From: JBKEDF01 sp047975325
GTDB lineage: Bacteria; Pseudomonadota; Alphaproteobacteria; Rhodobacterales; Rhodobacteraceae
NCBI GenBank assembly: GCA_047975325.1
Contig: JBKEDF010000062.1
Location: 1-8,199 of the forward strand
Length of the DNA: 8,199 nt
Direction of reading: 5' to 3'
A program made the position numbers and the translations under genes. The notes under the pieces were generated by a model. The model ran no database searches. It saw only the letters and a list, made by a program, of their open reading frames with translations, and was not told where the DNA came from. This document shows positions 1 to 4,981 of the stretch, piece by piece (position 1 is the stretch's first letter; each line of letters starts with the position of its first letter).

Positions 1-592
1 TCGTACTGCCGGCAAACGAAGCCTCGGGGCCAAAAGGCGGTAACTCCACCGGAAAGGCGCCACTGATCATGGGGGACATCACTTCCGGAAAAGGGGGGGA
101 TGTCCACATGATGGTGGTTTCCGTTGGTTTGTTGCCCGTCTGGGGCATCAATACCGTTTCCGGGAATTCGGATAGTGGCGCAGCTATCCGTGGCACGGTG
201 TTGAGAATACCTGCCCGAACGGGGCTGGATCCAACCGATAGGGCCATCATGCCAGGCAGAATACGGCTGGCATGTTCGTCCATACCTGTATGAACAGGTG
301 GGTTGCCATTCTTGGGGGCCATGGGGAGGCTGGCCATTCTGTCCTGTCCTGCGACGACACCTGTTTCTGCGGGGATTTCATCCTGATCCGCCGCAAGGGG
401 CGCAGGCTTCGTCTCATCCGCCGACATGGCCCTTGCCGCAGGGGCACTGACCGTTGGAATCACATCCGGTGCCACCTGAAAAGCCGCGAGGAAGCCGTCA
501 ACCGCCGGATCACCTTCCTCCTCCTGTGATGCGGTGGGTATTCGCGGGACCTGTCCTGCCCCGAATACCAGCGGATATGCAATATTTGTCAT
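1..592 (-). CDS. Probable flagellar hook-length control protein FliK, N-terminal part (runs off the left edge)
   Basis: An open frame on the minus strand starts at an ATG (592-590) and stays open for 197 codons to the window edge, so the C-terminus is missing. A Shine-Dalgarno-like GGAAAGG lies 5 bases before the ATG (minus-strand sense, 604-598), which supports the start. The product begins MTNIAYPLVFG and is rich in Pro, Ala, Met and Thr, with low complexity, no signal peptide and no membrane segment. It contains a short FLAAFQ stretch near residue 35. FliK proteins are secreted molecular rulers that measure hook length; their N-terminal halves are disordered and poorly conserved, and the recognisable FliK domain is at the C-terminus, outside this window. 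The call therefore rests on composition and on the divergent rod-binding gene. Another secreted or hypothetical flagellar protein is possible. No cysteine is seen in the visible part. Confidence 0.5.
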   Translation of the reverse strand, partial: MTNIAYPLVFGAGQVPRIPTASQEEEGDPAVDGFLAAFQVAPDVIPTVSAPAARAMSADETKPAPLAADQDEIPAETGVVAGQDRMASLPMAPKNGNPPVHTGMDEHASRILPGMMALSVGSSPVRAGILNTVPRIAAPLSEFPETVLMPQTGNKPTETTIMWTSPPFPEVMSPMISGAFPVELPPFGPEASFAGST

Positions 593-714
593 CGGCCCCT
601 TTCCGACATGACCGGACCAATCCGGCCTTGAAACCGAGTCATGACAGGAACTGGTTACCAGCTGTTTACCGCGTACCGGCCATAGTCGAGGTCATTTCAC
701 CAGAAGGAGACCCC
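593..714. promoter_or_regulatory. Divergent intergenic region with two short palindromes
   Basis: This 122-base gap must carry the promoters or leaders for the leftward gene and for the rod-binding gene. It contains an interrupted palindrome CCGGA-CCAA-TCCGG (612-625) and an odd palindrome CTGGT-T-ACCAG (651-661). I cannot see a convincing sigma-70, sigma-28 or sigma-54 promoter, nor a paired TTAA CtrA-type site. Confidence 0.35.
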
Positions 715-993
715 ATGGAACCGATCACCGCTTTCCCCGCCAAACCATTGCGGACAGATACTGAAACCATATTGCGCCGCAAGGCGGCGGAGCTTGAAAC
801 TGCATTCCTGGCAGAGATGCTTGGCCATGCCGGCCTGGGCAACGCCCGCGCCTCCTTTGGTGGTGGTATCGGAGAAGAACAATTTGCCTCCTTCCTGCGC
901 AATGAACAGGCCTCTGCCATCGTCAAGGCCGGGGGAATCGGCCTGACCGAACAACTTTTTCGCGCTCTGGCACGGGAGACACAGGATGAGTAA
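715..993 (+). CDS. Rod-binding protein (FlgJ N-terminal domain type)
   Basis: The 92-residue product carries the rod-binding domain found at the N-terminus of enterobacterial FlgJ. From residue ~20 it reads AAELETAFLAEML, then FGGGIGEEQFASFL, then GGIGLTEQLFRAL near the end, which is the usual pattern of this family. FlgJ acts in the periplasm as a scaffold or cap for flagellar rod assembly. Many alphaproteobacteria have only this domain, without the C-terminal muramidase, and that is the case here. The ATG at 715 follows AGGAGA with normal spacing and gives the usual family length. An in-frame ATG at 454 would run into the divergent gene. The stop overlaps the start of the next gene by 8 bases, so the two are likely translationally coupled. 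The symbol flgJ is left off because the peptidoglycan hydrolase half is absent. Confidence 0.82.
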   Translation: MEPITAFPAKPLRTDTETILRRKAAELETAFLAEMLGHAGLGNARASFGGGIGEEQFASFLRNEQASAIVKAGGIGLTEQLFRALARETQDE

Positions 994-1321
994 GGTGATG
1001 CAAGATCTGGAAAAGGCACTACAGGATACGTTCGACAGCGTTCGTGATGGCGACCTCAGTCACCTGGGGTTGCTGGCGGAACGGCTTGAAACAGGACTAT
1101 CTACCTTGCCCGGGGAACCTGAACCGGAAAGGACGGAACGGATCCTGATCCTGGCGCGGCGCAATGAAACCTGCCTGGCAGCCGCGCGGCGCGGCATCAT
1201 CTCGGCCCGTCAACGACTGGTCGAACTGAAGGAAGTCGAGGCCGGTACACTGACCTATACGGATCAGGGGGAACGCCGGCGAATCGAGACGAAAACCAGC
1301 AGCCTGAAACAGAGGATCTAG
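986..1321 (+). CDS. FlgN-like flagellar export chaperone
   Basis: This is a small 111-residue protein predicted to be all helical and highly charged. It has heptad-like leucines in the N-terminal half (LGLLAERLETGL) and a second helix around ILILARRNETCLAAA, followed by a segment rich in Arg and Glu. Proteins of this size and shape next to the rod-binding gene are annotated FlgN in Rhodobacterales. FlgN binds the hook-filament junction proteins FlgK and FlgL in the cytoplasm and delivers them to the flagellar export gate. The ATG lies inside the end of the rod-binding gene, with GGAG seven bases upstream. The C-terminal SSLKQRI is followed by TAG. FlgN sequences diverge strongly, so the family call rests on fold type and position more than on fixed residues. 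A generic coiled-coil flagellar protein is the alternative. Confidence 0.6.
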   Translation: MSKVMQDLEKALQDTFDSVRDGDLSHLGLLAERLETGLSTLPGEPEPERTERILILARRNETCLAAARRGIISARQRLVELKEVEAGTLTYTDQGERRRIETKTSSLKQRI

Positions 1322-1379
1322 CTAAAATCATCTGTATTCGGTGTTTTCCTGCCTCGATCTTTTAGGCTTCCGTTAGAGA

Positions 1380-1393
1380 TTGACGCGCATCAA
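1380..1393. promoter_or_regulatory. FNR/FnrL/Dnr-type binding site upstream of flagellin
   Basis: The palindrome TTGACGCGCATCAA fits the FNR-family pattern TTGAY-N4-RTCAA at all ten fixed positions. It sits 133 bases before the flagellin ATG in the only gap that can hold its promoter. If used as a class II activator site (centre near -41.5), transcription would start near 1428. No good -10 box is seen at the matching place, so direct regulation is an inference. Confidence 0.4.
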
Positions 1394-1463
1394 TGGCCTT
1401 GCATCCCAGACGGGGTGGCGCGGCCGGAAACATCCCGGAACCGCATGGCGAGAATGCCCTGAC

Positions 1464-1482
1464 TGCCATTGAACAAATGGCA
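1464..1482 (+). promoter_or_regulatory. Perfect hairpin in the probable flagellin mRNA leader
   Basis: The arms TGCCATT (1464-1470) and AATGGCA (1476-1482) pair perfectly around the 5-base loop GAACA, 44 bases before the flagellin start codon. In Caulobacter, FlbT binds the 5' leader of flagellin mRNA to lower its translation and stability. With flbT two genes downstream here, this stem-loop is a candidate target. That role is inferred from position only. Confidence 0.4.
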
Positions 1483-1526
1483 CCGACCGCCGCGCACAAA
1501 GCGCAGGCTCATACAAGGGAAAAACA

Positions 1527-3041
1527 ATGTCTTCGATTATCACCAATACCAGCGCAATGGTCGCCTTGCAGACGCTTCGCAGCACCAATACCAGCCTGGC
1601 CAGGACCCAGAATGAAATTTCCACGGGCAAATCCATTGCCACCGCCAAGGATAACGCGGCCGTCTGGGCGATTTCCAAGGTCATGGAAAGCGATGTGAAG
1701 GGCTTTCAGGAAATCTCAAGCAGCCTTGCACTTGGCAAGTCGACCCTTGACGTGGCGCGCAAGGCCACCGAAAGCATCACCGACATGCTGCAGCAGATCA
1801 AGGGCAAGATTGTCGCCGCGCAGGAGGAAAACGTCGACCGCGCCAAGATCCAGGCCGATATCGACCAGATGCGCAATCAGATCTACTCGATCGCCAATGC
1901 CGCACAGTTCAGCGGGCTGAACCTGGTCAAGGGAACGGAACAGGTTTCGGTTCTCGCTTCCATGGATCGTGATGGCAGCGGCAATGTGACCGCCTCCCAT
2001 ATCAATATCGATCGTCAGAACATGACCGTCGACAGCGGTGTCTGGGGCACGGGAACAAGTGCAAGCGGGGCAATAACCGCATCTCCGGCTACGCTGGACA
2101 ACACCAACAATTCACAGACGATTACCCTGGCTAATGGCGCAACGGCCGGTAATTTCACCGGTGTCGCCGGAACAATCACTGTTGGTGGGCGGACGATCAC
2201 GGTTACCGCAGGTGATCTTGATGCTGGGGTCGCCACACAAGCAGATGCTGCGGCGGCGCTTGCCCAGATCGTCAACGATGCCGAAATCGAGGATATCGTT
2301 GCGACCGTGGATGGGTCTAACAACCTTGTGATCACCGCAACGGGATCAAAGGTTTTTGAGGATGTTGCCCTGGAACACAACCTCACCGGGTTTGCCCCAG
2401 CATATGCAGCGGATACCACTGGTACCCTTGAGATTGCGCAGAAGGCCTCGAACCTTAGTTTGTCCGGCGTGACGAATGCGGGTGATGGGTATCGCGTCAC
2501 GATTGCCGGGCTGAACTACAACTATATCGCCAGTGCCGGTGAAACGATGGAAGACGTTGCCCGGGGTCTGAAAATTGCGATCGACAATGCACCACCAGAA
2601 GGTGTGTCGACCCGGGTGGAAAAGGTTGGCGGCGCCTGGGTTCTGAAGGTTGATGGCGGTACACCGGCCACTGCACATTCCCTGGCGGTGGCGACCAGCT
2701 CCGACGGTGAGGCCACCGGTGGGCTCTTCGGCCTGGACGGGATCAGCGTCCTGACCACCGACAAGGCGACCAATGCGCTCGATAATGTCGAGGGTCTGAT
2801 CAAAAGCGCCATCGACGCGGCAGCGGCCTTCGGTTCGGCACAAAAGAGGATGGATATCCAGTCCAATTTCATCTCCGATCTGACGGATGCATTGAGGACC
2901 GGGATCAGTTCCATGGTCGATGCGAATATGGAAGAAGCCTCTGCCCGTCTGCAGGCACTGCAGGTGCAGCAGCAGCTGGGTGTCCAGGCGCTGTCCATCG
3001 CCAACCAGTCGCCCCAGACGATCCTGGCGCTTTTCCGGTAA
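1527..3041 (+). CDS. fliC: Flagellin, filament subunit with an enlarged variable region
   Basis: The 504-residue product is a complete flagellin. The conserved N-terminal D0/D1 helices cover about residues 1-165, with ITNTSAMVALQTLRSTN at the start and AAQFSGLNLV near 125-134. The C-terminal D1/D0 helices cover about 415-504 and end in SIANQSPQTILALFR. There is no signal peptide and no cysteine, as expected for a type III exported filament protein. Residues about 170-410 form the surface-exposed variable part: Thr, Ala, Gly and Val rich, predicted beta structure, and apparently built from two related modules (about 214-273 and 319-390). The start is supported by AAGGGA six bases upstream. The gene is followed by a strong hairpin and then by flaF and flbT, whose products control its secretion and mRNA. 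Rhodobacterales flagellins are often shorter, so this is a large member. Confidence 0.95.
   Translation: MSSIITNTSAMVALQTLRSTNTSLARTQNEISTGKSIATAKDNAAVWAISKVMESDVKGFQEISSSLALGKSTLDVARKATESITDMLQQIKGKIVAAQEENVDRAKIQADIDQMRNQIYSIANAAQFSGLNLVKGTEQVSVLASMDRDGSGNVTASHINIDRQNMTVDSGVWGTGTSASGAITASPATLDNTNNSQTITLANGATAGNFTGVAGTITVGGRTITVTAGDLDAGVATQADAAAALAQIVNDAEIEDIVATVDGSNNLVITATGSKVFEDVALEHNLTGFAPAYAADTTGTLEIAQKASNLSLSGVTNAGDGYRVTIAGLNYNYIASAGETMEDVARGLKIAIDNAPPEGVSTRVEKVGGAWVLKVDGGTPATAHSLAVATSSDGEATGGLFGLDGISVLTTDKATNALDNVEGLIKSAIDAAAAFGSAQKRMDIQSNFISDLTDALRTGISSMVDANMEEASARLQALQVQQQLGVQALSIANQSPQTILALFR
2166..2696 (+). repeat. Two related beta-rich modules inside the flagellin variable region
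   Basis: Module 1 (protein residues ~214-273, bases 2166-2345) and module 2 (~319-390, bases 2481-2696) share one layout: a V/I-x-V/I-x-G-x-x-Y/I strand pair, an A-G-D/E turn, a helix rich in D, A and L (QADAAAALAQIV against MEDVARGLKIAI), then a V-x-x-x-x-x-x-L-x-I/V strand pair (ATVDGSNNLVIT against EKVGGAWVLKV). The similarity is at protein level only; DNA identity is low, so any duplication is old. Boundaries are approximate. Confidence 0.5.
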
Positions 3042-3053
3042 GCCGGGCCCCGA

Positions 3054-3076
3054 AGGGGGCGCCACCGGCGCCCCCT
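3054..3076 (+). terminator. Strong GC hairpin between flagellin and flaF, without a T-run
   Basis: A perfect 10-bp stem, AGGGGGCGCC (3054-3063) with GGCGCCCCCT (3067-3076), and a 3-base loop starts 12 bases after the flagellin stop. No run of T follows, so it is not a classical intrinsic terminator. It more likely stabilises the 3' end of flagellin mRNA and lets only part of the transcription reach flaF-flbT. It could also act as a partial terminator. Confidence 0.6.
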
Positions 3077-3102
3077 GATCCCCATGTAACCCCCTGAATT
3101 CC

Positions 3103-3118
3103 GGAAGGATCCGACGTG
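3103..3118 (+). promoter_or_regulatory. Ribosome binding site that fixes the GTG start of flaF
   Basis: GGAAGGA at 3103-3109 is followed after six bases by GTG (3116-3118). It is one of the clearest Shine-Dalgarno sequences in the window, and no upstream in-frame ATG competes. Together with family length it makes GTG the start. Confidence 0.8.
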
Positions 3119-3493
3119 AATGCTATTCATTTGGCGCATGGCGCCTATTCCCGCCCCGATGCCCCGGCCCGCAATGCGCGCATGATGGAATATGATCTTT
3201 TCGCCCGCATCACCCGACGCCTTTCCCTGGCCTGGAAAGGCCGGGAGGCGGATTATCCCGCACTTGTCACCGCCCTGCATGAAAACAGCAAACTCTGGCG
3301 CACGCTTGCCGTTGATGTTGCCGGGTCGGAAAATGCCCTGCCTGCCCCGCTCCGGGCACAGCTATTCTATCTTTATGAATTCACCGAGGTCCACAGTCGC
3401 AGGATCCTGGACGATGGCGAAAGTGCGGAAGTGCTGGTCGATATCAATTCGGCGGTAATGCGCGGACTGCGCGGCGGAGGGGGTGGCGAATGA
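3116..3493 (+). CDS. flaF: Flagellar biosynthesis regulator FlaF
   Basis: The 125-residue product matches the FlaF family: an N-terminal helix with RPDAPARNARMMEYDLFARITRRL, a middle LHENSKLWRTLAVDVA, and the conserved YEFTEVHSRRIL near residue 90, ending in a helix with INSAVMRGL. FlaF is found in alphaproteobacteria. It promotes flagellin synthesis and export, works as an export chaperone in Caulobacter, and acts against FlbT. The start is a GTG at 3116, supported by GGAAGGA six bases upstream; the first in-frame ATGs are internal (residues 23 and 24) and would remove part of the family domain. The stop codon overlaps the flbT ATG in an ATGA junction, so translation is probably coupled. The C-terminus ends in an unusual glycine run (RGGGGGE). 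Confidence 0.9.
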   Translation: MNAIHLAHGAYSRPDAPARNARMMEYDLFARITRRLSLAWKGREADYPALVTALHENSKLWRTLAVDVAGSENALPAPLRAQLFYLYEFTEVHSRRILDDGESAEVLVDINSAVMRGLRGGGGGE

Positions 3494-3894
3494 CTGGCCT
3501 TGTCCTCAAGCTCGGCCCGCATGAACGTGTCTTGATCAATGGGGCCGTCGTCGAAAATGGCGATCGTCGTTCCCGTATCGCGATCATGACCCCGAATGCC
3601 AATATCCTGCGTCTGCGCGATGCGATCCACCCGGAAGAAGTCAATACACCGGTCCGGCGGGTATGTTATATCGCGCAGCTTGTTCTTTCGGGCGATGCCA
3701 ATCCGGAGGAAGCACGAATGCAACTTTTGCGCGGGATCGAGCAACTCAGCCAGGTTCTGGTCGATCATGACAGCCGCAAACAGCTTGCCCTCGCGACAGC
3801 GGGGATTCTGGATGACAATCATTATCAGGCCCTGAAGGCGCTCAGGAGCCTCTTGCCACGGGAGGAGCGGCTCCTGGCCGCACGTACAGTATGA
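3490..3894 (+). CDS. flbT: Flagellin mRNA regulator FlbT
   Basis: The 134-residue product carries the FlbT family hallmarks in order: LGPHERVLINGAVVENGDRR near the N-terminus, then NILRLRDAIHPEE, TPVRRVCYIAQLVLSGDA, and a C-terminal helical part. FlbT is a small cytoplasmic post-transcriptional regulator. In Caulobacter it binds the 5' untranslated region of flagellin mRNA and reduces its translation and stability until the hook is finished. Here the gene lies just downstream of its likely target and between flaF and the DUF1217 gene. ATGA overlaps at both ends point to coupled translation. No separate ribosome binding site is needed, though GGAGGGGG occurs 5 bases or so before the ATG. Length and motifs are complete. 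Confidence 0.93.
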   Translation: MTGLVLKLGPHERVLINGAVVENGDRRSRIAIMTPNANILRLRDAIHPEEVNTPVRRVCYIAQLVLSGDANPEEARMQLLRGIEQLSQVLVDHDSRKQLALATAGILDDNHYQALKALRSLLPREERLLAARTV

Positions 3895-4691
3895 GTTTCA
3901 GCCCGGTTGTTCCTTTTGGCGGCTATGCCGGTTGGTCCTTTTTGCAACGAACCATGGACCGGCAGGTCGAAAGTTTCATCACGAGCCCCACCATGCAGCG
4001 GGATGAGGACTATTTCCGCGCAAAGATCGGCAGTATCCGCCACGCCGAGGATCTGGTGAACGACCGCCGCCTATTGGCTGTTGCACTTAATGCTTTCGGG
4101 CTGGGTGCCGATATCGACAACAAGTTTTTCATCCGCAAGGTGCTGGAAGATGGCACCCTGGACCCCAAGGCGCTGGCCAACCGGCTGGCCGATAAACAGT
4201 ATCTGGCTTTCTCCAGAGCATTCGGATTTGGCGATTTTGCCATTCCACGGACCAACCTGTCGGATTTTGCAGAAAACATCATTGCCGCCTGGCAGCCACG
4301 ACAGTTTGAAGAGGCCGTAGGGGAACAGAATGGTGATCTGCGCCTTGCACTCAATGCCAAACGTGAACTGCCTACGCTGGCTTCCAGCAATCTGGGCGAT
4401 GACGCGATGTGGTTCACCATTATGGGCAATCCGCCATTGCGCCAGGTATTCGAAAAAGCTTTTGGATTGCCGCCATCCTTTGCAGCGCTCGATATCGATC
4501 AACAGCTTTCAGAACTGCAAGGCAAGGCCGGACGCGTCTTTGGTGACGAAAGCATCAGACAGTTTACCGATCCGAAAAAGACAGAAAAACTGCTACGGAC
4601 CTTTCTTGCCCGCAGTGAGGCAGCCGCGAGCTTTTCATCAATGGCAGGTGGCGCGACAGCCTTGCAGCTTTTGCAAGCGGCCGCTCCTTGA
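3891..4691 (+). CDS. DUF1217 family flagellar protein
   Basis: The 266-residue product matches the DUF1217 family, which is common next to flaF and flbT in Rhodobacterales flagellar clusters. It is soluble, without signal peptide or membrane segment. The N-terminus reads GYAGWSFLQRTMDRQVESF. The body holds two similar halves: about residues 58-115 (LLAVALNAFGLGADIDNKFF, ALANRLADKQ, AFSRAFGFGD) and about 175-240 (LRQVFEKAFGLPPSFAALDI, LQGKAGRVFGDES, FTDPKKTEKLLRTFL). Its molecular role is unknown; location suggests a part in flagellin handling or filament or hook assembly. The start overlaps the flbT stop by ATGA, so it is translated as the last gene of the flaF-flbT unit. The C-terminus is an alanine-rich tail. 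No catalytic motif is visible. Confidence 0.8.
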   Translation: MSFSPVVPFGGYAGWSFLQRTMDRQVESFITSPTMQRDEDYFRAKIGSIRHAEDLVNDRRLLAVALNAFGLGADIDNKFFIRKVLEDGTLDPKALANRLADKQYLAFSRAFGFGDFAIPRTNLSDFAENIIAAWQPRQFEEAVGEQNGDLRLALNAKRELPTLASSNLGDDAMWFTIMGNPPLRQVFEKAFGLPPSFAALDIDQQLSELQGKAGRVFGDESIRQFTDPKKTEKLLRTFLARSEAAASFSSMAGGATALQLLQAAAP

Positions 4692-4785
4692 TTATCAGGA
4701 AAAAGGGAAACGGGCTCGGCTGACCTGCGCCAAATGGCTTCCATGGCAGATCAGCCTGCTTGCAAAATTGCAATACCCGGCGCGT

Positions 4786-4811
4786 TGATGGTGCAATATC
4801 CCCTACCATCA
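4786..4811. promoter_or_regulatory. Inverted repeat TGATGGT-N12-ACCATCA, operator or weak terminator
   Basis: Perfect 7-base arms at 4786-4792 and 4805-4811 flank a 12-base spacer, about 95 bases after the DUF1217 stop and 170 bases before the LysR start. The right arm runs into TAAATTTTC, so it could be a weak terminator of the flagellar unit. The spacing also suits a dimeric regulator site. Just upstream is TTGCAA-AA-TTGCAA (4760-4773). Confidence 0.4.
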
Positions 4812-4881
4812 TAAATTTTCTCTCTACCCATTGGCGTGGATCTCATATCCGGGAACCACGGTCTATTGCATTTAACAAATC

Positions 4882-4949
4882 TTCTATCCGGCATTTTTCT
4901 GAAAGACGGGACTACTGGATAGAAAATCAGTTTTTGCTATAGTTCTATC
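4882..4949. promoter_or_regulatory. Three-part TTCTATC repeat and possible promoter of the LysR gene
   Basis: TTCTATCC (4882-4889) and GGATAGAA (4917-4924) form a perfect 8-base inverted repeat with 27 bases between the arms. A third half-site, TTCTATCT (4943-4950), lies 61 bases from the first and overlaps a possible -10 box TATAGT (4938-4943). No good -35 box is present, as is common for activated or autoregulated promoters. The arrangement fits self-control by the downstream LysR-type protein, but any other regulator is possible. Confidence 0.45.
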
Positions 4950-4981
4950 TTAAAAAGGACAGGTCAGAGGGAGGCCGCGCA

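Noticed and set aside
454..714. Longer N-terminus for the rod-binding protein from an ATG at 454
   Set aside because: It would overlap the divergent gene by more than 130 bases, adds sequence unlike the family, and ignores the strong AGGAGA before the ATG at 715.
1423..1430. GCCGGAAA resembling the sigma-28 -10 element GCCGATAA
   Set aside because: Six of eight bases match, but no TAAA-like -35 element lies at the right spacing (TCCC is there).
1478..1493. TGGCAC resembling the -24 element of a sigma-54 promoter before flagellin
   Set aside because: The -12 GC dinucleotide is not at the required distance (CG is there), and the bases are part of the 1464-1482 hairpin.
2346..3280. Long minus-strand open frames opposite flagellin and flaF
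   Set aside because: They mirror real genes with conserved domains on the plus strand, have no recognisable domain, and cross the flagellin-flaF hairpin.
4760..4942. Small 60-residue open frame on the plus strand between the DUF1217 and LysR genes
   Set aside because: It has no clear ribosome binding site, an unusual composition, and lies across inverted repeats that look regulatory.
4860..4960. Possible CtrA site (TTAA-N7-TTAA) in the AT-rich gap
   Set aside because: Two TTAA words are present but far from the required 7-base spacing.
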